Source of the DNA: Isoetes taiwanensis
Taxonomy: Eukaryota; Streptophyta; Lycopodiopsida; Isoetales; Isoetaceae
NCBI GenBank assembly: GCA_021234155.1
Contig: JAJEKV010000005.1
Span: 14,813,468-14,877,467 of the forward strand
DNA length: 64,000 nucleotides
Direction: 5' to 3'
Of this stretch, positions 35,152-45,180 are shown in pieces; the first letter of the stretch is position 1; the number at the start of each line of letters is the position of its first letter. Under the pieces are notes generated by a model. That model saw only the letters and a program-made list of their open reading frames with translations, did no database searches and was not told the DNA's origin. The position numbers and the translations under genes are program-made.

Positions 35152-37065
35152 TTATTGTAATACCTCGTGGATGAGAGAAGTGGTGAGGTCCTTGGGAAGA
35201 CCCATTACACTATCAAGAGAACCAACCTGTAAGTAACCAAAATATATATAAGCTTCGAAAAGAGGATCCAGAAAATTATGTAGTCTCTAAATTATGTGTT
35301 CCCTGCGCTCTCTTACCATTGCTTCTACTAATGGTGAGACAAGGGGGTGCTCAACCAAAAGACCCCCTGCCGCATAGAAAACTGAACCTTCCTTAATCTG
35401 TCAAGTGTGAAGATACTTAGTATATGCAGCCTAAAATTAATTGCCAAATCAAGTTACTTACCAACATCTCAACCACTTGTTTTGGTATAGGATGAAAATA
35501 GATCTGCAACATGACAGCAGTAAATGCTCTGAGCATTCCAAGTGACATACAATTTCACTAATACGCATAGAAAATACTATATTTACCTCAGCCTTATCTA
35601 TGCCACCTTTCCTTATGCCATTTTCCAAATTGACAGCAACAATTCCACTTATTGTGCTTGCTGGCGACCTGGAATATCCTGAAACTGAACCACGTCAGAT
35701 GGTGCAAAAATCCGATATCAGTTCAGACATTTAACTTTGACACCCTACAGACATTTTAACATAATACTCGACATAAATTCGTCTAGCATGGCTACAACTT
35801 CCAATACACATTCTATTATGAAGAAGGATTTCATATGTAAATCACAATTCGAGAACTCCCATGCTTCCTTTCCTTAATGCACAGCTAACAACATAACACT
35901 GTACCCTCGATAAACAGACGAGCTTCGTCCTCATCCAAGGGCTTCTCTCTTATGACACCTTCATGCAACACAACCTGGCAAACATAAGGGAATGACTGTT
36001 AGGAACGAGTCCGCGACCCAGAACAGTTTGTTTCTTGTCTACAAAGAGGACTTGACCTGATCTGCTGTGATTAGGACTGTTGGTTCCCCACCAAATGAAG
36101 TACCAAGCATCTTGAGCCTTTGCAAAATACAGTCAGCCTGTTTTGAGAAAGGCTCACTCACATTAAAACACCATATGCCCAAATAAAATGCCCTCCACTT
36201 CACATTCTATTTGCTATACATTAAGATGCTACACAAAGACGGAATCAGCCAACAAGATTAAGAGGCTTCACATTTTGAAAGAAACAACAATAAAGTGGAA
36301 TGCTTTTAAAAAATACACAGCTCAGATTTGTACTTTTAAACTTTTCTTCAATTTGGATAACTGGCTTCTCTTTTTTCGTAGAGGGTTCAAACAATAACCA
36401 TTCAAAACTTTTCCTCGTGCACTTTCAATTCGAATCCCTTTTTGTAGAGGCAATACATCCCATAAAGTATATAATCCATGCTCTTCTTTGACAACAAACC
36501 AAACAACAATTTTTCTAAACACATTTCATTATAACATACAAACAAAGCATATGATACATTATCTCAAATGAAACAAACATATGCATACTTCCACACTCAT
36601 CAGAGACATTGTTGAAGGCCAATGAATGTAAGTTAAGACCGAACGGCATGGATAAATCCCTCCTTTCTGCTCTGCAGTGAGGCCAAGAAAAGAACTTGTG
36701 CTCGTAAAGAAATTACGTACTATTAACCTTTGCTTCTGCGAGTGCCATTACAAGATCTTCTGGATTGTCTTTTCTTATAGAACGCTCGTCAATATCTGCA
36801 CTCTGCAATTACCATAGAACGCCAAACACGTCAAGGCCAAGGTTTGGTGGGAAAGAGACAATTATACTACCATGACAGTAAATTCATATCCCATCTCTTT
36901 TAAGATGCCTTGCCGCGTCTTTGATGAAGAACCCAAGATTACCTTCATAGACATGCATATTACATAATTAGATCCAGAACATTAAATTACTGAGACACAA
37001 AGGAACACAAGTTTAAATCATGTGTTCCTTACCCTGGGGGTTAGTGACATAGGCATTCCTGCCAT
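35152..37065 (-). CDS. Maf-like nucleoside triphosphate pyrophosphatase, nine exons, intact
   Basis: Maf proteins hydrolyse nucleoside triphosphates (dTTP/UTP-like or modified bases) to monophosphates as housekeeping enzymes. Exons on the minus strand: 37065-37033, 36942-36871, 36802-36728, 36137-36057, 35974-35905, 35678-35587, 35503-35462, 35397-35317 and 35226-35152. All join in frame with GT-AG introns to give 206 residues. Seen: VILGSSSKTRQGILKEMGYE (SxxR substrate motif), SADIDERSIRK, VLITADQ with the catalytic Asp, GVIREKP, AAGGLLVEHPL and DSVMGLPKDL near the C-terminus, all diagnostic of plant Maf-like proteins. Length is normal for the family. No transit peptide is evident. Introns are short (64 to about 590 bp). 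Start chosen at MAGMPMSLTPR, which fills the usual short N-terminal extension. Confidence 0.95.
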
Positions 37066-39905
37066 GATAATCAGCTGCTTTTATGTCGTAAAACAAGCCC
37101 TCAAAGCTCATTCAAAGCACAGAATGTAACTTGTTCTTCAACAATCAGAAGCAGTCTCCAACCCTAACTACGGCTAGAAAATTTATTCCTTTAAAAAATG
37201 TGAAGAGAAGTCCATGGTCTGTCAATCTCAGATCTTCAAGAATCTGCAAGAATATTTCACTACAAAACATCATTGCTCTTAAATCCACAAAAAAACTCAC
37301 TAAACAGCAGATCACCCTCTCAGAGGGCAATCCAATGAAGCATACAAGAAGACTATCCTCCTTAAAAGGGATTCGCTAAATAGTAGTCGAATTCCTAATA
37401 GTATATCATCCTTAACACGGTCGTTCTTATAGAATGTGCCAATCCTTGCTTAATAAAACATTTGCCAACTACCTTAATATTAAGGAAAAATTAAACACAC
37501 AAACAAAGGGTAAAAGCAAGCCCAATTTCTGCCAAAATGGATCTATGGCAATTTAATAAGAAATAATAATAACTGCCATGCAGGCACTTAGAATTAATCA
37601 GCTACAAGTTTTTGTTAGTGTACAAGATAATCAAGTAAACAAGTCTAGGTGCCTCAGAGAGAAGATTATTATATTCATCATCCCCAAAAGGATTCCGTTA
37701 ATAGTTCGATACATAAGTGATCATCATTGGCACAGCCAATCCCATAGGTGTCTGTCTTGTGCAGCAGAAGTTTCCCAGGAAAAGGAAAAGGATTGTCGTC
37801 CCACGGGGCAAATCAATGAAGCCCACATGCCTCAAAGAGAAGACTATTTTCCTTAGAATGGATTCCCTTTTAATATGCAGGTATAGAATGTGTAAATGCG
37901 TACTAAGTAAAACATGTGTAGACTAGATAACAAATAAAAACTAAAAGCCAGTACCTCAGAAAAAAGGTTATTCTGCCCTTTTCTGCTATAAAGTATTTCC
38001 TAAAGCAATTCAATACAAATCAGCGCTGGCATGCAGGCACCTTAAAATCTGACTATATATAATTGATAAAAAGTTTTTGCTAGTGCACAAACTAATCATA
38101 ATCAAGGTCTATGTGCCTCAGAGAGAAGATAATTCTATTCATCGTCCTTAAAAAAGACTCCATTAGCAGTTCGATACATGAGTAATCATCATTGGCACAG
38201 TCAATCCTACAGACTTGTATTAAAATAAGGGCAGCAGAAGTTCCCTAGAGAAAGGAAACAATTGCCCTCCCAAGGTGGCAATCCAATAAAGCCTACATGC
38301 CTCAAAGGTGGCTAAACTAGCAATCTTAGAAACCTATTCTATTCACGATCTTGTACAGCATATTTAAAATTTTGATCAATTTGCACATCATCAATCCAAT
38401 AACCCATCTGCAATTGTGAAGCAGGACACATATAGCCACAGATGGTCCCAAAATATGCACTCAACAAATGCAGTGATCAATCATTAAAGATGTGCAAAAA
38501 CTGGCCAGCTTTGCAGTTCGCAAGCACAAATGTGGTTGACCGATGTGACGCCCACTGCACATTGTTCTAAGTAATTGTATAAAGTAACAATTATAAAGGG
38601 AGACAACCTTAAGACAAATGATTCTGCTGGCAGCCTAAGTTTGTGCAGCCATGGCAATCCAAAAGGTGCCTAAAACAGTGTATGCTCGCTGAGATCAATC
38701 TGTTGCCAATAACCCAATCTTGTGTACCCAATAACGTCTTCCATTATTTTGTTCAAAGTTTCTGCATCTTATGCAAATCATATATGAAGGTTAAGGCTAT
38801 ACCAGTTATGTAATCAATTTTAGTCCAACATGAGCATTAATAAATCTAAAATGCAAACGAAGTGCAAGTAGCTTTATGCAAGAGCCATAAGGCAGAAAAC
38901 ATGCTAGAGCCCACGCATATGCTGCTACCGTATCATAGCATTTCCATCACTGTTACAAATTTTCTTATTCCAAATAGTAGTTTAGTTTTAAAGAGAAACC
39001 AGCCTGGGAACTATTTCATACTGCAAGGAAAATAAAGTGCAGCATACAGACATGTAGAGCAAGTCCTCTGCTATGCATTTCTTATGTTGAACTGATCTTA
39101 AAAGGCTGAAAACAACTCGCAATAAGAAGTTTAAGGTCATCCATAGGCGTGATTGTTTAGATTTACTAGAAGCTTGATTGTTCATAATCTTACAAAGGAT
39201 CCAATTAGAAAACAGTATTATAAAGTGACATTGGCACTAAACCCCACATGAAACACGTTAAAAATGTTAACCTTAACTTTGTGCCTCTGCTACAAAAAAT
39301 TAAAGCAAAGGTGTCTCTTTCCCGTTCCAAACCTGGAGAAGACAATAACAAGTCATGCAATTTTCAGATGGAGATAAGGACTCCTCAAAGCTAAAAAGAA
39401 GCTGGTTTTCCCTAAATCACGAAATGGCATCCCAATGAAATTTAAGCCTGCCTTGTCCTTTTCCTCTTTTTATTTTAGCTAACAGTGCTCTGACAGCTTA
39501 TAAAACATCATACACAGAGAACAGAGTGGTCTCTTCCCGTGATGCAAATAACGGCTTAATGAGAATTCTGTTATCCATTGCATATCTTGTGTGAAAATAG
39601 AGGGAGGCCAATTACATTCTCAGATTGCAAGAATAAGCTAATGACTCTTAAGAATATATAAAAAAAAAAGGAGGGGGCTGATGAAAGTTACAACCGCTTT
39701 CTTTTGCTCCATGTACCATGTTTGTACTTAGGAAACCTGATATTCTCTGATACAAGCCAGATTGCAAATACAAATGAAAATATTTGTTGCAGCAAACTCT
39801 GTAGCTTATGTGTGCTTATACATTACATAAATCTAAGCTTCAAGTGATGTAGTAAAAGAATTGACGGGAAAATTTAGGAACCCTAAATGGGGAGCACATT
39901 ACTAC
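37066..39905. other. Probable 5' UTR intron of the Maf-like gene, with internal repeats
   Basis: No coding exon seen. An acceptor-like AAAAGCAG lies 9 bp upstream of the Maf ATG, and a donor-like CAAG|GTAGTA lies at 39905 on the minus strand, so the stretch may be one 5' UTR intron. This is inference. It contains the repeat family annotated at 37575-38320. Confidence 0.4.
37575..38320. repeat. Degenerate direct repeat, two long units and one partial
   Basis: Units at about 37575-37865 and 38022-38320 share, in order, GCATGCAGGCAC/GCCATGCAGGCAC, AAGTTTTTG(T/C)TAGTG, TGCCTCAGAGAGAAGAT, AGTTCGATACAT, ATCATCATTGGCACAG, GCAGCAGAAGTT, GGCAATCCAAT-like and CATGCCTCAAAG. A third partial unit with GAGGGCAATCCAATGAAGC lies at about 37318-37400. 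Old tandem duplication; nature unknown. Confidence 0.6.
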
Positions 39906-40060
39906 CTTGAACGCCTAGACGAGGTGCGAAAGCAGCCACTGAGCAGCCATCATTCAGAATCGATGCATAGATCAAAATCGGCGGCAAAAAGGCAGATCAG
40001 AAATGTAATCAGCCGCAGACCTATAAAATGTATGCCTCTAGGGTTTCTCAAGGGTTTCTT
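39906..40060 (-). promoter_or_regulatory. Putative 5' UTR exon and telo-box promoter of the Maf-like gene
   Basis: On the minus strand the stretch reads AAACCCTTGAGAAACCCTAG near 40055-40035, containing the plant telo-box AAACCCTA, common near the 5' ends of housekeeping and translation genes. It is followed by a leader ending at the donor-like CAAG|GTAGTA (39906/39905). The leader includes a short upstream frame (MAAQWLLSHLV). The small plus-strand gene starts 360 bp away in the opposite direction, so the region may drive both. Inferred from motifs only. Confidence 0.35.
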
Positions 40061-40419
40061 TCTTTAGACAGGGAGGCTTTAGCTTCCTTTCTTTCTTGTT
40101 TGATGGAATATTTCCGTCTCAAGAAAAAACCTGAGAGCACCACGTGTACTTCAAAAATATAGTTAAAAAAAATTAAAAGGAGTGACTGCGTGACGTCATG
40201 ATTACGACCATTACAATCGGATTTGGATCTGAGCAATTGCATCGATTTATAAGAAGGATGCGGGTCTGCTGGGTCTGCTATGATCTCAAGTTCGTACACT
40301 AGGCTACGATCCTGGAATATTTGCATGGAATATTTGGCATTAAATGTTAGATCTTGTGCAGTTTGAGGATTGGCCGAGTGCTTCTATAAATTTCGGATGT
40401 CTGTGATGGGTTCGATGCC

Positions 40420-40914
40420 ATGGCTTCCAAGAAGGGAAAATTTGTTGAGTGCATTGTTGAGCATGTGGAAGACTACCTTCCAGTGCCCAAAAGACTTCGA
40501 ATTGATTTGCTGGTAATGGTCGATGGGTGGATTGTATGTGACGATGAGCAGGGGGGAGCCCATGACGACGTAGACCACCATAGTGACAACAATGGCAATA
40601 TGGAGAGAGTTAGCATTGCTAAGATAGGAGATTGTTCTCATACCTCTATTCTTGAGGCAACAGAAGACCCATTGGATGGTTTGATTTTCCCTGAACTTGT
40701 TTTCGACTTGCCTGATCAGGTAGCATCTTTTGAATTGGTTAACGCTGTGGAGGAGAATCCGGAACATGGCCTCCTGCCATACTTATTAGGGTATGATAAC
40801 GTTTTAGTTTGTAACAGTTGCCTCTGTTTTGTTGTTGATGACGAGGTAGACGAGTTTGGTTACTGTAAACTTTGCATCAAAAACCCAGTAAAGTTTCGGG
40901 TTATGGAGTGCTGA
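40420..40914 (+). CDS. Small acidic protein with paired cysteines, unknown
   Basis: An uninterrupted single-exon frame of 164 codons with good start context (gccATGGCT). The protein is acidic in the middle (DDEQGGAHDDVDHHSDNN) and ends with CNSCLCFVVDDEVDEFGYCK followed by LCIKNP. The CxxC...CxxC spacing could bind one zinc ion. Phrases such as YLPVPKRLRIDLLVMVDGWI look like folded protein. I do not recognise the family. It is divergent from the Maf-like gene, and the chromovirus lies 89 bp past its stop. An opposing 127-codon frame on the minus strand is less protein-like and is taken as a shadow. Confidence 0.55.
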   Translation: MASKKGKFVECIVEHVEDYLPVPKRLRIDLLVMVDGWIVCDDEQGGAHDDVDHHSDNNGNMERVSIAKIGDCSHTSILEATEDPLDGLIFPELVFDLPDQVASFELVNAVEENPEHGLLPYLLGYDNVLVCNSCLCFVVDDEVDEFGYCKLCIKNPVKFRVMEC

Positions 40915-41003
40915 AGGTTTGTGTCTTGCAAATTACCTGTCTGAATTGTAATGTGACCCTGATTTCTTACTGTAACATGCAAGTATAACGTGCAGGTGGC
41001 GAA

Positions 41004-42646
41004 TGTGACGTTCGGGGCGATTATACGGTCCGGGGCGTATCGCATCTTACCTCGTCGCAGCATTACCGCCACTCCGCCCGGCGTGTACGCTAACGTGTAG
41101 CCAGGTGAGTAGCCCTAGAGGGCAACTTGCCAGAAATATGGGCAACTATTAATGTGCACATTTTCCAATGTACACATTAATGTGGGCACATATTTCCATG
41201 TGGACACTTCATGCCAAGTGGGCCACACCCATAGGTGCAATTAATGTGCACATTTTCCAATGTACACATTAATGTGGGCACACATTTCCATGTGGGCACA
41301 TTTTGCCACCTAGCCATTAAAGGCAAGTGGGCCCATTCCCAATTATCCCACATGCCTAAAGGGGATAATTGGAAACCCTAGCCAACCCCTTGTCTATTAA
41401 AGGAGAGAAACCCTAACTTGCCCAATTTTCGTTTCTAGGGTTTTAGAACTCTGTTTTGGCTGCCTCAGCCTAAAACCGCATCGAACTGCTTTGAGAGAAT
41501 TGCATCATTAGTTTCCCTTGATTGGCGTTTGTGAGGATGGTCGAGCTTTCAGTCGGGGAGGAGCCACTCAAGGATCGGTATTTGGCGGTTAGATAGTCTA
41601 AACCCTATTTAGGTCATAGAATGATAGGTTTAGCCTATTAAATTGCCCATAACACCTTCTAGATCTCTAGATACCGGCCTCTAACTAAAGAACCTAACTC
41701 TATGATGTAGATTAGATATAGTTCTTTAGTTCTTATGAAAGTATGTGGATGATGTTTCTCTATGAACTCCTTGTATTGGGAAGGGGGTAGAGACCTAGAG
41801 CTTGGTAGTAGATGCTCCTAGAGTAGCCTCTCTAGCACACTATAGATTCGGCACTGTGCCAAGAACCACACACGGTTGTGGGTGAAGGGGCAGGCCCGGC
41901 TTAGAAGGAGGTTAGGTGTTTACGACTCTTGAGCGATCCCTATGGTGTGTTAGTGCTCAGGGGGATCATTGTGACTAGGTCTAATGCCTTGCCCGAGTGC
42001 GGGTAAAGGCATGGGCTCGACACCCGTGGGGTGGGGTTCACCTTCCAATGGGTTCAAGTCGAATACGGGCAGTGGCCCTCTAGTCACCTTGAGTCAGTAT
42101 GTAGACCTCTGGAGGAAGTGATTCCTACCTGCCCCATCGGGCGGGGAGATGAAACCCGGGAATAGCCCTTTGGCTATGCATCCGTGAACTCTGATCGAGT
42201 CCCAACACTTTTCACCTACTACGCAAAGTGTGCGCTGAGGGGGGCGGATGGAGCGGACAACCCTATGCCATGTTCATATGCCAGCCAAATCCATTGCCAT
42301 GAATTCTGTCTGCAATGAACTCTGGATACCCAAGCCGTCAGTCATCCCCTTGAGTATGAACCTTGGGTAGAGCTCCCCATATGTATTGTGCTCACCTTGT
42401 TTATGCAGATGTGATGGACCACCCTTGGAGGTGGATATGTGCTTATGCTATATACTGACATGTATGTTTACGCTTCATGACTAGGTAGAACCGAGGAGGC
42501 GGGGTAAATGACCCTTCACTCTTCCCCTTCGGACCCGAATCCGCGGTTGCGGTGTTATGTGGAGGGCCATTATCGGCATGGCGGTATGGGGATGAACTCC
42601 TGTTTGTTTACGGTGAGTGCACCGTATACGAGTAGGGGACGTCACA
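41004..42646 (+). repeat. Chromovirus copy 2, 5' LTR
   Basis: 1643 bp, starting TGTGACGTTC and ending GGGGACGTCACA. U3 carries an 88-bp tandem duplication (see 41150-41325). A stretch near 41390-41410 (CTATTAAAGGAGAGAAACCC) could be near the promoter, but no canonical TATA box is obvious. Confidence 0.93.
41150..41325 (+). repeat. 88-bp tandem duplication in U3
   Basis: TTAATGTGCACATTTTCCAA, then TGTACACATTAATGTGGGCA and a CATTTCCATGTGG tail, occurs twice 88 bp apart (first unit from about 41150, second from about 41238). Both carry the palindrome AATGTGCACATT. Also present in the 3' LTR (about 52731-52905) but single in copy 1. Repeated U3 blocks often hold enhancer or promoter elements in LTR elements. 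Confidence 0.8.
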
Positions 42647-42647
42647 G

Positions 42648-42659
42648 TGGTATCAGAGC
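42648..42659 (+). other. Primer-binding site, initiator tRNA-Met
   Basis: TGGTATCAGAGC begins one base after the 5' LTR and is complementary to the 3' end of plant initiator tRNA-Met. It is the usual minus-strand primer site of plant chromoviruses and many copia elements. Confidence 0.95.
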
Positions 42660-42846
42660 AATGTTCTTGGTGACCAAGAGCAAAAGCGACCATGTTCAGT
42701 AGTACTAACTTGATAGGATCCTTAAACCTCGAAAAATGGGAAATTTTTTTCTCATTTTTGTAGTTTTGCTAAGCTAGTAACCATTAAAATGAGCAGCGTA
42801 AAAATATTAAGAATTGATGAGCCAACCTTCCAAAAGTAGTAGGGTG

Positions 42847-42917
42847 GTCTCACCGCGTCGCGCGGAGGGCGATTTTTTGAGATTCTCAAAATGGGTGGCG
42901 CATAACGATGTGAGAAC
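42847..42917 (+). repeat. Structured leader repeat R1, copy 2
   Basis: First of four units with the plan GTCTCAC, GC-rich stem, TTTTTTGAGATTCTCAAAAT core, GGCGCAT and GTGAGAAC. Outer TCTCAC/GTGAGA and inner TTTTGAGA/TCTCAAAA are inverted repeats, so the RNA would fold into a two-part hairpin. Confidence 0.75.
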
Positions 42918-43047
42918 ATTCGTAAACGCTTAAAAGTCATAAATCACGATAAAATAAATTGATAAATCTAAAAATTAAGCTAAGAATCATTAGAATTGGC
43001 ATGTTACATGTTTTAAAAGTACAAAACTTAGTAGTGGGTCCCACCAT

Positions 43048-43110
43048 GTCTCACACGTCGCGCCGGGACAGATTTTGAGATTCTCAAAATGCGGGCTGGC
43101 ATATGTGAAC
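43048..43110 (+). repeat. Structured leader repeat R2, copy 2
   Basis: GTCTCACACGTCGCGCCGGG, ATTTTGAGATTCTCAAAAT and ATATGTGAAC. Second unit, between the primer site and ORF A. Confidence 0.75.
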
Positions 43111-43289
43111 TTTGCTTAATTAGGGGTTTTAGATGTTTAAGCAACCCAAAAGGTAGTTTAAAAGTTGACCTAAAATTGACCCCTATAAATAGACCTAGAC
43201 CCCTCCCATTTCCACGTTCCTTCCTTAGAAAAATTGCTCGTCGTGTCAGCCAAGGCGATCTTTGCTTAGCTCCGTCGGCGAAGCGACAA

Positions 43290-44417
43290 ATGATAGCCCG
43301 CACAAAGCGGTACTGCAAGGAAGCCTCGCCAAAGCGAATCATCCGGCGCCCGTAATCTCGGCCTCTTCGGAAGGGTCCTACAAAACGCCTTTGGGGAAGG
43401 CGATTCCTCTTCGGCGAAGATGCAGGATCGGATCGGGCGACCACACCGAGATCATAGGCGGCAAGCCGGCGGACATCATGCATCAAATCTTAGAGGACAT
43501 CGCAATGAGGAGGAGAGGACGAGGCGAGCGAAGGGAGCGCACAGGCGACCAATAGCCGAGAGCAAGGGAGAGAAGAGCAGCCAGTCCCGGCTCACCGGAT
43601 GAAGAAGCCGTCTTGCACGCTTCATAAGCAAGTATGAAGCCAAAGAACGCCACGGAGCAGAGGACTAAGAGTCGGGGAAGACCCGACCCACCGGCCGGCC
43701 GGGCCAAAAAAGAAAGGCCAAAGCCATCAAAGGCAGCGGCAGAAAGTTGTGGAAGGTGCGGTTTGCGGCGGCGGTCCCGTAATCAATCGAACCATCGGCG
43801 AAGAGACCCGCCTTCCGCAAGCGACTCGGACCAAGACTACGTGCACCGCACACGGATGGAGCGAGTTCTGCCAAAACCCCCACCTGAGAAGGAAGTACCC
43901 CGCAGTAGCACAGAGCAGGAGGAGGCGGCGGTGGCGAAGCCCCCACCGTCCCGGCGTGGGATAGGGTCAAAGCCACGGCCCTGGCCGGGGAGGCATATGT
44001 GATAGACCGCCAAGGTCTATCGAAAGAGGATCAAGGAGCACAACGCTTACATGGCGAAGTGGGAGGCCTACAATGCCTATTACCAGGAGCACGGGGGGTG
44101 AGAACGATTGAAGGCGGACACCCCGAAGAGTCGGAAGACTCGAAGCCCCCTCCACCAAAGCCCAAGCCTCCCGAGCACCGGGGAAAGAAGCGGGCGGCAA
44201 GAAGAAGTTGGAGAAGCGAGGCCCTCAAAGGAAATCCGGCACTTCCGAGGAGAAGTTACGGACTCTTGATTCCGGGCACCGTTTTCAGCGTTTGGTCCTT
44301 GAGGTTATGAGGAGATCTTTGTTTGTGCTTACAAGAAACTACGAGAAGCAAAAAATAGTGCAGCATTTTGAAGGTCGGCGGCTTTTGCGATTGCCGCGAA
44401 GAGGGTTACCCTCATGA
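43290..44417 (+). pseudogene. Chromovirus leader ORF A, copy 2
   Basis: A basic, charged ORF from ATG 43290 (MIARTKRYCKEASPKRIIRR). The longest clean part is 43634-44002 (KPKNATEQRTKSRGRPDPPA and RGIGSKPRPWPGRHM). After a frame change it gives VYRKRIKEHNAYMAKWEAYN and AYYQEH (about 44010-44095), which corresponds to RVKIYERKMREHEAYMKKWE in copy 1. It also shares the MARTK-like start. Frameshifts separate the parts. No known domain. It may be an RNA-binding or packaging accessory protein; that is speculation from its position and charge. Confidence 0.6.
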
Positions 44418-44611
44418 GGCCGGGGACATGTATCTTGCCGAGGCACATCAAGGGGAGAAACGCCCTTGAGACTTTTGTAAATAGAAATTTTGTTAATATA
44501 AAAGAATTTTGTGGATAAATAATGTGTCTAATCTAGCTTAATTAAGTCAAGTTATAGAATTCTAGCTTTTGATTTGATAAAATTGGAGTTTTTAAGCAAA
44601 ATTGAGGCGAT

Positions 44612-44675
44612 GTCTCTCACACGTCGCCGGGGCGATTTTGAGATTCTCAAAATCGGCTGGGCATAGCGTGTGAAC
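44612..44675 (+). repeat. Structured leader repeat R3, copy 2
   Basis: GTCTCTCACACGTCGCCGGG, GATTTTGAGATTCTCAAAAT and GGGCATAGCGTGTGAACC. Outer TCACACG/CGTGTGA pairs perfectly. Third unit, just after ORF A. Confidence 0.8.
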
Positions 44676-44808
44676 CATATAAAAGTGCCCAAAACAGCTC
44701 CAAATCGACCAAATAAGGGGTCAATTGCGCCTAACTTTCGGCCGAGTTTAGTGGGATTACAGCCTTAAATCACCCAAATTGATTAAGTCTAGCCCAATTG
44801 GGACCCAT

Positions 44809-44877
44809 GTCTCACCGCGTCGGCGCCCGGGACGAGGAAAATGAGATTCTCAAAATCGGTGCAGGCAACATGTGACA
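44809..44877 (+). repeat. Structured leader repeat R4, copy 2
   Basis: GTCTCACCGCGTCGGCGCCC, AATGAGATTCTCAAAATCGG and ACATGTGACA. Fourth unit, between ORF A and ORF B. Confidence 0.75.
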
Positions 44878-45180
44878 CCTCGTGTCATTTTCTTCACCAA
44901 ATGATCTCCAAGTTGTTGCAATAGGTCCATTAGTTGTTCTTAGCATGCTCAAACCCTAGAAGTAGTCTTCAAACTTACAATTGCATCCTTTAATAGGTCG
45001 GAATCACCTAATCTCGATAAATTCTAGGTCATCCAAAAATTAGGGTTTCCCCATTTTCTATAAATAGGTCCATCATTTTTCATTTGACACCCCGCAAGTT
45101 TGCTCTCCCTTGCTTAGGCGATCTTCCGGCTCCACGAGGTGCTTACGCATTCGTTTGATACCCCCTTCCTTGCTAGATCA

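Noticed and set aside
40384-40767. 127-codon minus-strand frame opposite the orphan gene
   Set aside because: Less protein-like, and the plus-strand frame has a better start and a cysteine motif.
43028-43486. 152-codon minus-strand frame in the leader of copy 2
   Set aside because: No counterpart in copy 1, and it runs across a structured leader repeat; ORF A on the plus strand is the conserved one.
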